Origin: Microvirga calopogonii
GTDB lineage: Bacteria; Pseudomonadota; Alphaproteobacteria; Rhizobiales; Beijerinckiaceae
NCBI RefSeq assembly: GCF_003347665.1
Contig: NZ_QDGA01000023.1
Span: 1 to 64,000, forward strand
Direction of reading: 5' to 3'
Length of the DNA stretch: 64,000 bases
The position numbers and the translations under genes were made by a program. Positions 9,485-20,327 of the stretch are shown here, piece after piece; positions within the stretch are counted from its first letter, which is position 1, and every line of letters begins with the position of its first letter. Under the pieces are notes generated by a model that did no database searches, was not told the origin of the DNA, and saw nothing but the letters and a program-made list of their open reading frames with translations.

Positions 9485-11011
9485 TTACTCCACCGTCGTT
9501 TCCGTGAAGCGGAAGCGTCGGTCGGCGGGGGCGTCGAAGTTCTTCACCCGCTTGTTCACGCCGTAGAGCGTGTTCTGGTTGTAGAGCGGAATCTCGAGCG
9601 CCTGATCGGCCACGTAGCGGGCGATCTCCTGGAGAACCTTCTCACGCTCCTTCACGTCGTACATCGTGCGCTGCTTTTCGAGCAGGGCGTTCAGCTTGGG
9701 ATCGTTGTCGTACGGGTTCCACTTCTCGCCCGAGTGATACATCAGGTAGGCGGTGTTGTCGTAGTCGAAGGTCCATCCGCCCCAGGCGTTGTGCCAGGCT
9801 TCGCCGGTCTTGCCGTTCGGAATGATGTCGTTGAGCAGAACCGGAGGCTCATGCGGCTGGAGCGAAGGCTTGAGGCCGAGAGCCTGGAGGAAGCCGGCGG
9901 CGGCCTGCGCGACCTCGCGGAAGGTCGCGTCGTTGCCGCGGAAGTCGATCCGCACCGGGGCGCCGGCGGGAACCTTGGCCTGCTGCAGCATCTGCTTCGC
10001 CTTCGCGAGATCGAACGGCAGCGGCTTCATGCTCGGATCGTAGCCGAAGGACAGGTCGGACTGGAAGCTTGCAATCGGCTTTGCGTGACCGAGGAGAACG
10101 GCCTTGATGATCGCGTCACGGTCGATGCCCATGATCAGCGCCTTGCGGACGTTCACGTCCTTCGTGATGCCTTCCTTGGTATTCAGGCGCAGCGCGACGA
10201 CGGTCGGACCGGTGATGCTGATCAGACTCAGGTTGGGGCTTTTCTCGACCGTCGGCGCAAGACCGAACGGGATGAGGGTCGCCACATCGATGCGGCCTGC
10301 CTGCAGCTCGGCCACCTGGGTGTTCGCCTCGGAGATGAAGCGCGTCACGACCTTGTCGAGCTTCGGCGCGCCGCCCCAATGCTCGGGGAAGGCTTCGAGC
10401 GTGAGGCTGACCTTGGGCGTGTATTCCACGAACTTGAACGGCCCGGTGCCGACCGGGTTCATGTTGAAATAGGCGTCGCCCTTTTCCTGGATGTACTTCG
10501 GCGGCACGATCATGCCGCCATAGCCGGCGAGCTTCGTCAGCAGGACGGGATCCGGCTGCTTCATGACGAAATCGACCGTTGAATCGTCGACGACCTCCAC
10601 ATGGTCGATGGAGTTGTAGTTCGATTGCTGCGGGCCCTTCTTACCCTCCTCGCCGAGGAGACGGTCGAAGGTGAACTTCACGGCTTCCGCATTGAACGGC
10701 TCGCCGTTGTGGAACTTCACGTTCTGGCGCAGCTTGAAGCGGATCCGGTTGTTGTTGTCGAGGAACTCCCACGACGTCGCGAGACCGGGCTTCAGCTTCA
10801 TATCCGCGCCGCGAGCCGTCAGTCCGTCGAAGATGTTGTTGGCGGCGGACGACCAATCGACAAGGAACGTGTCGATGGGATCCCAGCTGCCCGGATCGAT
10901 GGCGACGGCGGTGGTGAGCGTTCCGGCGGCCTGGGCGCCGGATGCCATCAGCGGCGCCAGCGCGACGGCGGCCGTCAGGCCGAGCGCTTTCATCGTAGCA
11001 GAGAACTTCAT
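9485..11011 (-). CDS. dppA: ABC transporter substrate-binding protein, family 5 (DppA-like)
   Basis: A 508-residue periplasmic binding protein. A Sec signal peptide occupies about residues 1-28 (MKFSATMKALGLTAAVA..., cleavage near AQAAG). The mature part has SBP family 5 marks: SWDPIDTFLVDWSSAANNIFDGL, LATSWEFLDNN-RIRFKLRQNVKFHNGEPF, and VNVRKALIMGIDRDAI. GGGAG lies upstream of the start. It is the second gene of the operon, after the fused ATPase and ahead of both permeases. The ligand cannot be assigned; neighbouring M29 and M14 peptidases favour peptides. Confidence 0.88.
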   Translation of the reverse strand: MKFSATMKALGLTAAVALAPLMASGAQAAGTLTTAVAIDPGSWDPIDTFLVDWSSAANNIFDGLTARGADMKLKPGLATSWEFLDNNNRIRFKLRQNVKFHNGEPFNAEAVKFTFDRLLGEEGKKGPQQSNYNSIDHVEVVDDSTVDFVMKQPDPVLLTKLAGYGGMIVPPKYIQEKGDAYFNMNPVGTGPFKFVEYTPKVSLTLEAFPEHWGGAPKLDKVVTRFISEANTQVAELQAGRIDVATLIPFGLAPTVEKSPNLSLISITGPTVVALRLNTKEGITKDVNVRKALIMGIDRDAIIKAVLLGHAKPIASFQSDLSFGYDPSMKPLPFDLAKAKQMLQQAKVPAGAPVRIDFRGNDATFREVAQAAAGFLQALGLKPSLQPHEPPVLLNDIIPNGKTGEAWHNAWGGWTFDYDNTAYLMYHSGEKWNPYDNDPKLNALLEKQRTMYDVKEREKVLQEIARYVADQALEIPLYNQNTLYGVNKRVKNFDAPADRRFRFTETTVE

Positions 11012-11038
11012 TTTCTTATCTCCCTTATCATTCGCTTC

Positions 11039-12919
<1,881 letters not shown>

Positions 12920-12944
12920 CTATCCATGCTCGCGAGATGGCACG

Positions 12945-12965
12945 GAGCTTAAAATGCATAAGCTC
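12945..12965. promoter_or_regulatory. Inverted repeat in the leader of the peptide ABC operon
   Basis: GAGCTTA-AAATGCA-TAAGCTC lies 26 nt before the ATPase start in the 170-bp gap to the M29 gene. Upstream on the minus strand TTGACG, a 17-nt spacer and TGATGG could form a promoter. The repeat could be an operator or a leader hairpin; this is a guess from symmetry and position. Confidence 0.35.
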
Positions 12966-13090
12966 TGTACCTCTTTGATACCTGTCTTCCATCACAGTGG
13001 CGGACCCGGTCCGTCAAGCTCTGTTTGCGTCGGATCAGGCAATCTTCGGCGGCATAGGTGCCGAAACCGCTGCAATACGCCAGACTCGCG

Positions 13091-14356
13091 TTATGACGTA
13101 ACCCATTCACCGCCGCGCATGAGAGGCTCGGGCCTTCCGCCCTGCGTAATGCCATCCACGTCGATCTGGTCTGAACCGATCATCCAATCGATATGGATCA
13201 GGCTCTTGTTGGAACCCCGCGAGGCGAGTTCCTCCTCGCTCATCGTTCCACCGTCGCGGATGCACTTGCTGTAAGCTTGGCCGAGCGCGATGTGGCTGGA
13301 GGCGTTCTCGTCGAAAAGAGTGTTGAAGAAGAGAAGCCCGCTTTGCGAGATCGGCGACGAATAGGGCACGAGAGCCACCTCGCCGAGGCGGCGTGCGCCC
13401 TCGTCCGTGTCGAGAACCTTGTTCAGAACGGCCTCGCCGGTGCGCGCCCTGCTCTCGACGATCCGGCCGGCCTCGAACCGCACCTGGATGTCCTGGATCA
13501 GGGTCCCGTTGTAGGAGAGCGGCTTGGTGCTCGACACATGCCCGTCCACCCGGTCCTTGTGCGGCGTGGTGAAGACCTCCTCGGTCGGGATGTTGGCATT
13601 GCAGACGACGCCGTTCTTCGCCTTGGTCGAACCGCCGTTCCATTCATGCCCGTCCGCCAGGCCGATACGGAGATCGGTGCCGGGCCCGCGGAAATGGAGC
13701 GCGGCATAGTTCTTCCCGTTGAGCATGCGCGTGCGCGCCTGGAGGTTCGCGTTGTGCGCCTCCCATGCGGCGATGGGATCGGGCGTATCGACGCGTGAGG
13801 CCGAGAAGATCGCCTGCCAGAGCTTGGCGACGGCCACGTCCTCCGGAACGTCCGGGAACACGGTCTTCGCCCAGGCGGGGGTCGCGGCGGACACGATGGT
13901 CCAGTTGATGTCGAACCCGGCGATCATGTTGAGGGCCGGCATGTAGGCCTTCGAGCGCGCCCGGTTGGCGCGGGAGACCTTCTCCGGATCCTCCTTGGCG
14001 AGCAGGGACGGATCCTCGCCGACGATGGCGAGTCGCGCCGCGCCGTTCCTGTAGGCTGCCGCCATGCCTTCGTAGAGCCAGGCCGGAGCCGTGTCGAAGC
14101 TCTCGTCACGGGCATTCCGGAAGCGCATCAGCGCGCTCTCCTCGTCGGAGAAGATCGTCGTGACGAGGGAGGCCCCGGCCTTGTAGGCGTGTTCCGTGAT
14201 GCGCCGCACGAGGGCGACGGCGTCGAGCGGCGCGGTCACGACCAATTCCTGCCCGGGCTTCAGCCCCAGTCCGACGCGGACGGCAACCTCCCCCAAGCGG
14301 TCGAGAAGCTTGGCATGGGATGCGGCATCGGTCGGATCGCGGAATTGCTCGTTCAT
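13091..14356 (-). CDS. M29-family aminopeptidase
   Basis: A 421-residue cytoplasmic metallo-aminopeptidase of the thermophilic AmpS/AmpT/AmpII type. The metal ligands of the family are visible in order: NIPTEEVFTTP, LGEVALVP, SSHIALGQAY and IHIDWMIGS with the final His-x-Asp. The start at 14356 gives the usual family length; a longer open frame to 14587 is low in family likeness. It lies 170 bp upstream of the peptide ABC operon on the same strand, so import followed by cleavage of N-terminal residues is a reasonable joint role. Confidence 0.9.
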   Translation of the reverse strand: MNEQFRDPTDAASHAKLLDRLGEVAVRVGLGLKPGQELVVTAPLDAVALVRRITEHAYKAGASLVTTIFSDEESALMRFRNARDESFDTAPAWLYEGMAAAYRNGAARLAIVGEDPSLLAKEDPEKVSRANRARSKAYMPALNMIAGFDINWTIVSAATPAWAKTVFPDVPEDVAVAKLWQAIFSASRVDTPDPIAAWEAHNANLQARTRMLNGKNYAALHFRGPGTDLRIGLADGHEWNGGSTKAKNGVVCNANIPTEEVFTTPHKDRVDGHVSSTKPLSYNGTLIQDIQVRFEAGRIVESRARTGEAVLNKVLDTDEGARRLGEVALVPYSSPISQSGLLFFNTLFDENASSHIALGQAYSKCIRDGGTMSEEELASRGSNKSLIHIDWMIGSDQIDVDGITQGGRPEPLMRGGEWVTS

Positions 14357-14439
14357 GGTCTGACGCTCTCGAAGCTGGAAACATTGGCCGGAGAGGCTAC
14401 ACGGCTCTGCCGCCGACGCAACCTCGACGGGAGGGAATA

Positions 14440-15546
14440 TCACATATGCTGCGGCACTACGGTCCCGAGAGCTTCCGGATCGAAGGCAATGCTCTTGATG
14501 ATGGCGTGGACGGGAAGCCCCGGAGCAAGGCCGAGTTCGCTCACCGATTTGCGGGTCACGCGGGCCACGAGATTGTCCCCGCCGCAATCCAGCATCACGT
14601 CGACGCTCGGACCGCCGGCATCGTCGATGGAGGAAATGAGTCCGGGCAGGACGTTGAGTGCGCTCAGCCCCTCGGGCCGGTGCAGCGAGAGGATGATGTC
14701 GCGGGCGCGAAGGCGAACACGCAGGGAGGTGCCGATGGGGCGGTCGATCCGCGGCACGGTCAGGGGACCGGCCTTGGCCTGAAGGATGGTCAAACCGAAG
14801 CTGTCCTCATGGCGCAGGACTTGGGCCTCGACCAGGGCGCCGGCTTCCGCCGGACCGGCTTGCGCGAAGAGATCGGTATGCCGCAGGATTTCCGACGCGG
14901 AGCCCGATGCCGTGACCCGGCCTTCGGACAGGACGACGATGGACGTGGCAAGCCTTGCGATCTCGGCCACGGAATGGCTGACGAGAACGATGGGCACCCC
15001 GCCCTCGTCGCGCAGCCGCTCGATATAGGGATAGATCTCGGCCTTTCTCGCCTCGTCCAGGGAGGCCAGCGGCTCGTCCATCAGCAGCAATTGCGGGTCG
15101 GCCAGAAGCGCCCGACCGATGGCGACCCTCTGCTTCTCGCCGCCCGACAACGTGGACGGCCGCCGTTCGAGCAGATGGCTGATGCCGAGAAGATCGACGA
15201 CATGATCGAAGCTCGTCGTCCTTTCTCCCTTGGGCGTGAACCAGCGCCCGAAGAGCAGATTCCGGCGCACATCGAGATGAGGGAAGAGGCGTCCTTCCTG
15301 GAAGACATAGCCGATCCTGCGCCTGTGCTTCGGCACGAAGACGTTCTTCTTCGTGTCGACCAGCACGCGATCCTGCACGACGATCCTGCCGTAGTTCGGT
15401 CGGACGAGGCCGCCGATCGCATTCACGATGGTCGTCTTGCCGGAACCGGACGGGCCGAACAGGGCCGTCAGCCTGCCGCCGGATCGAAAGCTCGCCTGCA
15501 GGACGAACCCGCCCTGCTCATGCCGGATGTCGACCCCGAGGATCAT
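14440..15546 (-). CDS. modC: Molybdate ABC transporter ATPase
   Basis: A 368-residue ATPase. Walker A GPSGSGKTT, signature LSGGEKQRVAIGRALL, Walker B LLMDEPLASLD and H-loop LVSHSVAEI are intact; the C-terminal 100 residues form the Mop/TOBE regulatory domain typical of ModC. The start at 15546 overlaps the modB stop by one base (TGATG). It powers ModB and probably lets molybdate binding to the Mop domain inhibit import. Confidence 0.92.
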   Translation of the reverse strand: MILGVDIRHEQGGFVLQASFRSGGRLTALFGPSGSGKTTIVNAIGGLVRPNYGRIVVQDRVLVDTKKNVFVPKHRRRIGYVFQEGRLFPHLDVRRNLLFGRWFTPKGERTTSFDHVVDLLGISHLLERRPSTLSGGEKQRVAIGRALLADPQLLLMDEPLASLDEARKAEIYPYIERLRDEGGVPIVLVSHSVAEIARLATSIVVLSEGRVTASGSASEILRHTDLFAQAGPAEAGALVEAQVLRHEDSFGLTILQAKAGPLTVPRIDRPIGTSLRVRLRARDIILSLHRPEGLSALNVLPGLISSIDDAGGPSVDVMLDCGGDNLVARVTRKSVSELGLAPGLPVHAIIKSIAFDPEALGTVVPQHM

Positions 15547-16241
15547 CACGCATGGACCCGTAAGCGCGCGCGGCGGGCCAGCCATTCGGACATCCAGAGC
15601 GCCGCAATGGATATAACGATCGAAACGAGCGTCAGCCGCATCGCTCCGCTCTCGCCTCCCGGCACCTGCGTATAGGCATAGATGGCACTCGGGATGGTCT
15701 GCGTTTCACCGGGGATGTTGGATACGAAGGTGATCGTTGCGCCGAACTCGCCCATCGCCTTCGCGAAGGACAGCACCATGCCGGCGATGATGCCGGGAAT
15801 GATCAGCGGCAGCGTCACGACCGCAAAGACCCAGATTGGATGCGCGCCCAACGTGCCGGCGGCATCCTCAAGCTTGCGGTCGACCGATGCGATGGACAGG
15901 CGGATGGCACGCACCAAGAGCGGAAAGCCCATGATGGCGCAGGCGAGTGCGGCGCCCGTCCAGCGAAACGACAGGACGATACCGAACTGCTCGGCAAGAA
16001 AGGAGCCGATGGGCCCGCGGCGGCCGAAGCCGATGAGAAGAGACCAACCCACCACGACTGGCGGCAGGACGAGCGGGAGGTGTACGACCACGTCGAGCGC
16101 CTGCCTTCCCCAGAAGCGGCCGCGTTCCAACAGCATCGCCATGGCGATGCCCGGAACGAGGCTTGCGGCCATCGCCACGAAGGCGACCTTCAGGCTGAGG
16201 CGGACGGCCGTCCATTCCTCGGGGGAAAGCCAATCCGTCAC
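15546..16241 (-). CDS. modB: Molybdate ABC transporter permease
   Basis: A 231-residue inner-membrane permease with about five transmembrane segments. It begins MTDWLSPEEWTAVRLSLKVA, characteristic of ModB, and has the EAA loop with DAAGTLGAHPIWVFAVVTLPL. It overlaps modA (ATGA) and modC (TGATG), so the three genes are translationally coupled. Confidence 0.92.
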   Translation of the reverse strand: MTDWLSPEEWTAVRLSLKVAFVAMAASLVPGIAMAMLLERGRFWGRQALDVVVHLPLVLPPVVVGWSLLIGFGRRGPIGSFLAEQFGIVLSFRWTGAALACAIMGFPLLVRAIRLSIASVDRKLEDAAGTLGAHPIWVFAVVTLPLIIPGIIAGMVLSFAKAMGEFGATITFVSNIPGETQTIPSAIYAYTQVPGGESGAMRLTLVSIVISIAALWMSEWLARRARLRVHA

Positions 16242-17053
16242 GAACCCGAGGTCGCCTTGCCGACGAACGTGAAGCCCTGCTTGTCGAAGAACGGCTTGGA
16301 CTTGTTCGAGCGCAGGAAGGCCAGGAACACCGCGGCGTCGGGATTGGCCGAGTCCATCGTGAGCGCGACCGGATAGACGATCGGCGGGTGGCTCTCCTTC
16401 GGGAACGTCGCGACGATGCTCACATTCGGATCGGACACGGCATCGGTTCTGTAAACGATGCCGAGCGGCGCCTCACCACGGGACACAAGCAGGAGAGCGG
16501 CGCGAACGTTGTCCGCCTGCGCGACCTTGTCCTTCACGCCGGCCCAGGCGCCGAGATGCTCGAGCGCGGCCTTGCCGTATTTTCCCGCCGGAACCGCATC
16601 CACATGGCCCATCGCCAAACGATTGCTGCCGAGGATGGCAGCGAGATCGACGCCAGGCTGGAGCGCAACCTGCATGGTCGAGCCCTTGACCGCGACGAGG
16701 ACAAGCGCATTGCCGAGCAGGCTGACGCGGCTCTCCGGCTTGATCAGTCCCTTCGAGGCCAGATAATCCATCCAGTCGAGGTCGGCGGAGAAGAAGACAT
16801 CCGCCGGGGCACCGGCCTCGATCTGCTTGGCGAGCGCATTGCTGGCCGCATAGGAGATCGTGACCCGCTTGCCCGTCTCACGCATCCAGGAGGCTCCGGC
16901 GTCGTCGAGCGCATTCTTCAGGCTCGCCGCCGCGAAGACGATGACATCCTTGGTCTGGGCCGACGCCGCGCCGACCAGCGTGAAGCCGGAGAAAAGCAGG
17001 CCGACAAGAACCGTCTTCGCAAATTTGCCAATCGAAAGACGCGTCCAACCCAT
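16238..17053 (-). CDS. modA: Molybdate-binding periplasmic protein
   Basis: A 271-residue binding protein with a Sec signal peptide (about 1-32, cleavage near ASAQ) and the ModA start of the mature chain, VIVFAAASLKNALD, followed by ISYAASNALAKQIEAGAPADVFFSAD, which lines the oxyanion pocket. The start at 17053 has GGGAG 7 nt upstream and is preferred to an upstream ATG at 17095. First gene of modABC; it lies 64 bp after msrQ on the same strand, so read-through from msrPQ is likely. Confidence 0.92.
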   Translation of the reverse strand: MGWTRLSIGKFAKTVLVGLLFSGFTLVGAASAQTKDVIVFAAASLKNALDDAGASWMRETGKRVTISYAASNALAKQIEAGAPADVFFSADLDWMDYLASKGLIKPESRVSLLGNALVLVAVKGSTMQVALQPGVDLAAILGSNRLAMGHVDAVPAGKYGKAALEHLGAWAGVKDKVAQADNVRAALLLVSRGEAPLGIVYRTDAVSDPNVSIVATFPKESHPPIVYPVALTMDSANPDAAVFLAFLRSNKSKPFFDKQGFTFVGKATSGS

Positions 17054-17117
17054 CTTCAGTCTCCCGCTTGCAGGTGGCCCGCTCGGTAAAGACATCCTAG
17101 TGAAGTCGCCGGGGTCT

Positions 17118-17762
17118 TCAAGCGGCGCGCCGCCTCGAAGAGGGCTTCTTCACCATCGGGCGGACCAGCCGATAGCCGAGCAGAACGGCGACAATGGCCG
17201 TGTAGACAAGCGGTTCGGGCGGCCAGGACTTCACCACCAGGAGGAAGTGCAGCGCCGCCCCGATGGCCGCGAGATAGACAAGGCGGTGCAGCTTCGCCCA
17301 GGCCTGTCCACCCATGCGCCGGATCGCAGCGTTGTTGGAGGTCACCGCCAGGGGGATGAGGATGACGAAGGTCGCCATGCCGATGGTGATGTAGGGCCGT
17401 TTCACGATATCGGCCACGATCGCCGCAAGATCGAGGCCCTGGTCGAGCACGAGATAGGTGGTGAGATGCAGGGCGGCATAATAGAACGCCAGCAGGCCCA
17501 AGGCGCGGCGGTAGCGCAGCAGGTTGATGTTGAAAAGCTGGCGCAGCGGGGTGATCGCCAGGGTGGCGATCAGGAAGCGCAGAGCCCAAAGACCCAGCGC
17601 CTGCTCCAGGTAGCGCATCGGGTCGGCCCCGAGCCGGTCGTTGATGCCCGCATAGAACAACCAGACCGCCGGGATGAAGCCGACGATGTAGACGGCGATC
17701 TTCGGCACCTGAGGCAGGGCAAAGCCTTTCCTCTCGCCCTGAACGGAGGCTCGTCCCGCCAT
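17118..17762 (-). CDS. msrQ: Heme-binding membrane subunit of protein-methionine-sulfoxide reductase
   Basis: A 214-residue YedZ/MsrQ protein with about six transmembrane helices and conserved histidines for heme ligation (YYAALHLTTYL, KLHRLVYLAAIGAALHF). It passes electrons from the quinone pool or flavin reductase to MsrP. The start at 17762 overlaps the msrP stop (TGATG). A longer open frame to 18161 is antisense-like filler over msrP and is rejected. Confidence 0.9.
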   Translation of the reverse strand: MAGRASVQGERKGFALPQVPKIAVYIVGFIPAVWLFYAGINDRLGADPMRYLEQALGLWALRFLIATLAITPLRQLFNINLLRYRRALGLLAFYYAALHLTTYLVLDQGLDLAAIVADIVKRPYITIGMATFVILIPLAVTSNNAAIRRMGGQAWAKLHRLVYLAAIGAALHFLLVVKSWPPEPLVYTAIVAVLLGYRLVRPMVKKPSSRRRAA

Positions 17763-18730
17763 CAGTAGAGCTTTCGCAGGTCCATGCCGGTGTAAAGGCT
17801 CGCCACCTGCTCGGCATAGCCGTTGAACATCAGCGTCGGCCGACGCTTCGCGAACAGGCCGCCCTCCCCGATGCGCCGCTCCGTCGCCTGGCTCCAGCGG
17901 GGATGGTCCACGCTGGGGTTCACATTGGCATAGAAGCCGTATTCGCTCGGCGCCTGCTTGTTCCAGGAAGTTGCCGGCTGCTTGTCGACGAAGCTGATCC
18001 GGGTGATCGACTTGATGCCCTTGAAGCCGTATTTCCACGGAACGACGAGACGGATCGGGGCGCCGTTCTGGTTCGGCAAGGTCTCGCCATAAAGCCCGAC
18101 TGCCAGGAGGGTCAGGGGATTCATGGCCTCGTCCAGGCGCAGCCCCTCCACATAGGGCCATTCGAGCACCGGAAAGATCGTGTCCATGCCGGGCATCTGC
18201 TCCGGCCGGAAGGCGGTCTCGAAGGCGACGTATTTCGCGCTGCCCAGAGGCTCCACCCGCTTGATCAGGTCCGCCAGCGGGAAACCGACCCAGGGAATGA
18301 CCATGGACCAGCCTTCGACGCAGCGCATGCGGTAGATGCGCTCCTCCAGGGTCGACGACTTGATGAGATCCTCGACGGCGAACTCGGCAGGCTTACCCAC
18401 CATGCCGTCGACCTTGACCGTCCAGGGGGAGGTCTTGAGGCTGCCGGCCTTTGCCGCCGGATCCTCCTTGCCGGTGCCGAACTCGTAATAATTGTTGTAG
18501 CTCGTGACGTCCTCGCGGCTCGTCTTCTTCTCGTCCGTGGAGAACGGGCTCTTGGCGGCGGACAGGGGCGCGGCTTCCAGGCCCTTCGGCAAAGCCGCCG
18601 CCAATGCCAATCCGGCAGCGCCTGCCATCCATTGGCGGCGATTGAAATAGACCTCCCGAGGCGTGATTTCGGAAGGCAGGATATCGTCTGGGCGGCGGAT
18701 CAGCACGGCATCACCTCGTTTGGAACCCAT
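17762..18730 (-). CDS. msrP: Periplasmic protein-methionine-sulfoxide reductase, molybdoenzyme subunit
   Basis: A 322-residue YedY/MsrP protein. A twin-arginine signal is present ([21 protein letters not shown] at 31-32), so it is exported folded by Tat. The Moco-ligating cysteine is in MRCVEGWSM (C137). It repairs oxidised methionines in envelope proteins using electrons from MsrQ. Start choice is uncertain: ATG at 18730 or an in-frame GTG at 18745; neither has a good ribosome-binding site. It heads a run msrP-msrQ-modA-modB-modC, so the enzyme and import of its metal are probably expressed together. Confidence 0.92.
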   Translation of the reverse strand: MGSKRGDAVLIRRPDDILPSEITPREVYFNRRQWMAGAAGLALAAALPKGLEAAPLSAAKSPFSTDEKKTSREDVTSYNNYYEFGTGKEDPAAKAGSLKTSPWTVKVDGMVGKPAEFAVEDLIKSSTLEERIYRMRCVEGWSMVIPWVGFPLADLIKRVEPLGSAKYVAFETAFRPEQMPGMDTIFPVLEWPYVEGLRLDEAMNPLTLLAVGLYGETLPNQNGAPIRLVVPWKYGFKGIKSITRISFVDKQPATSWNKQAPSEYGFYANVNPSVDHPRWSQATERRIGEGGLFAKRRPTLMFNGYAEQVASLYTGMDLRKLY

Positions 18731-18741
18731 TGTGAATGGGT
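18725..18741. promoter_or_regulatory. Palindrome at the msrP start
   Basis: ACCCATT-GTG-AATGGGT spans the possible start codons of msrP. It could be an operator or a hairpin that hides the start. No regulator gene is adjacent. Seen directly; function is a guess. Confidence 0.35.
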
Positions 18742-18787
18742 ACACCCGAGAACGCCAGAAGTAGTCTCACTTTTCCGTTACAAGTTT

Positions 18788-19462
18788 TCATTCAAGGCTG
18801 GTGGGCTGGACGAACCGCCTGGTGATTTCGCGCGGGTTCGTGATGGCAGTCCCCACCACCACCGCATGGGCTCCACGCCGAAAAGCTTCTGCAACGAGAT
18901 CAGGCGTATCGAACCGCCCTTCCGCAACGACCGGCACCGGCAGTCCCGCAACGAGCGCTGACAGAAGCTCCAGGTCAGGTCCCGGGCCCTTGCGGGAGGC
19001 TGTTTCCTCCGTATAGCCGGCGAGCGTCGTTGCGACATAGGTCGCGCCGGCGGCATGGGCGGCCCGCCCCTCTTCCAGGGTCGCGATGTCGGCGAAAACC
19101 TCCCGGCCCAGTTCCGTCCGAATGCGGCCGATCAGGCGCTCCACCGGATCGCCATCGCGCGCGCGCGGCGTGGCGTCGATGCCGATGATGTCAGCGCCCG
19201 CCATCGCGATCTGCTCCGCCTGCGCGAAGCCGGGGGTGATGTAGACCGGAAAACGGTCGTCCCATACCTTCGAAATCCCGATGATCGGGAGGTTCGTCAC
19301 AGCACGGATCGCCGCCACGTCCGCCTCGCCGTTGGCACGTATGCCTTTCGCGCCGCCCGCCTCCGCGGCCCGTGCCATGGCGGACATGTAGACGGGACCG
19401 TGCAGCGGATTGTCGGCCCGAGCCTGGCAGGAGACCACGAGAGCGCCTTTCGGGATCAGCAT
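18788..19462 (-). CDS. nanE: Putative N-acylmannosamine-6-phosphate 2-epimerase
   Basis: A 224-residue NanE-family TIM-barrel protein (typical length about 225). Marks include MLIPKGALVVSCQA at the N-terminus, GAKGIRANGEADVAAIR, ADIIGIDATPRARP-like (here ATPRARDGD), and VVAEGRFDTPDLVAEAFRRGAHAVVVGTAITNPREIT. It would convert ManNAc-6-P to GlcNAc-6-P in sialic acid or amino-sugar breakdown. Last gene of the sugar ABC operon, 10 nt after the second permease; this suggests that the transporter takes up an amino sugar or sialic acid-type compound. No nanA or nanK lies in the window. Confidence 0.88.
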   Translation of the reverse strand: MLIPKGALVVSCQARADNPLHGPVYMSAMARAAEAGGAKGIRANGEADVAAIRAVTNLPIIGISKVWDDRFPVYITPGFAQAEQIAMAGADIIGIDATPRARDGDPVERLIGRIRTELGREVFADIATLEEGRAAHAAGATYVATTLAGYTEETASRKGPGPDLELLSALVAGLPVPVVAEGRFDTPDLVAEAFRRGAHAVVVGTAITNPREITRRFVQPTSLE

Positions 19463-19472
19463 TGTCCGTCTC

Positions 19473-20327
19473 CTACTTCACGGCGCCTGCGGTCATGCCC
19501 TGGATGAACTGGCGCGACAGGGCGATGTAGAGGAGCGTGATGGGCGCGGCCGCGATGGTGAGACCCGCAAACAGCATGCCCCAATCGGTGGTGTATTCGC
19601 CCATGAAGGTGGTCAGGCCCTGCGGCAGGGTCTTGCGCGCATCGGTCTGGATGAAGACCAGCGGAAAGAAGAAGTCGTTCCAGATCGGCACCGCGTTCTG
19701 GATGGCCGCAATCGCCATGGGCGGGCGCGCCAGCGGCAGCATGACCGACCACATGATGCGGGGCTCGGACGCGCCGTCGATGCGCGCCGCGTCCTCGAGT
19801 TCCGCCGGCAGGGTGCGCAGGAAACCCGCCATGATGAACACGGTGGATGGCAGACCGATGGCCGTGTAGGTGACGATCAGGCTCCAGCGGCTGTCGAGGA
19901 GACCAAGGTCGCGCAGAAGGATGAAGAGCGGGATTACCGCGAGCTTCAGGGGCAGCATCAGTCCTGCCAGGAAGAACAGCAGGATGAACGTGTTGGTACG
20001 CGACTCATAGCGCGCCACCGCGTAGCCCGCCATGGTGCCCAGCACCAGGATCAGGATGATCGAGGTGCCCGTCACGAGAACCGAGTTGACGAAATAGGTC
20101 GGCATCGCGGTTTCGCCGAGCACCTTGGCGAAGTTCTGAACCTGCGTGAAATCGGGCAGCGCGAAGGGATGCTCGAAGATCTCGCCCGTCGTCTTGAAGG
20201 CGGACAGCACCATCACCACGACCGGATAGAGCATGATGAAGGAGTTCGCGATCAGGATGACCTGCGCGAGCAGGACGAACGGAATGGCTTGGCGCGTTGC
20301 CGGCGTATCGGACGTGATGGCGGTCAA
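19473..20327 (-). CDS. Sugar ABC transporter permease (MalG family)
   Basis: A 284-residue inner-membrane permease with six transmembrane segments and the EAA loop ELEDAARIDGASEPRIMWSVMLPLARP. There is no ATG at the expected start: the chain begins with TTG at 20327, overlapping the stop of the upstream permease (TTGA), with GGGAG upstream. The longer open frame reaching 21212 is a shifted reading of the upstream permease and is rejected. It works with the permease at 20324-21265 and the binding protein at 21319. Confidence 0.88.
   Translation of the reverse strand: MTAITSDTPATRQAIPFVLLAQVILIANSFIMLYPVVVMVLSAFKTTGEIFEHPFALPDFTQVQNFAKVLGETAMPTYFVNSVLVTGTSIILILVLGTMAGYAVARYESRTNTFILLFFLAGLMLPLKLAVIPLFILLRDLGLLDSRWSLIVTYTAIGLPSTVFIMAGFLRTLPAELEDAARIDGASEPRIMWSVMLPLARPPMAIAAIQNAVPIWNDFFFPLVFIQTDARKTLPQGLTTFMGEYTTDWGMLFAGLTIAAAPITLLYIALSRQFIQGMTAGAVK

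Noticed and set aside
8711-10582. Long plus-strand open frame (623 codons)
   Set aside because: It lies opposite dppB and the DppA-like gene, which have clear family motifs; its composition is shadow-like.
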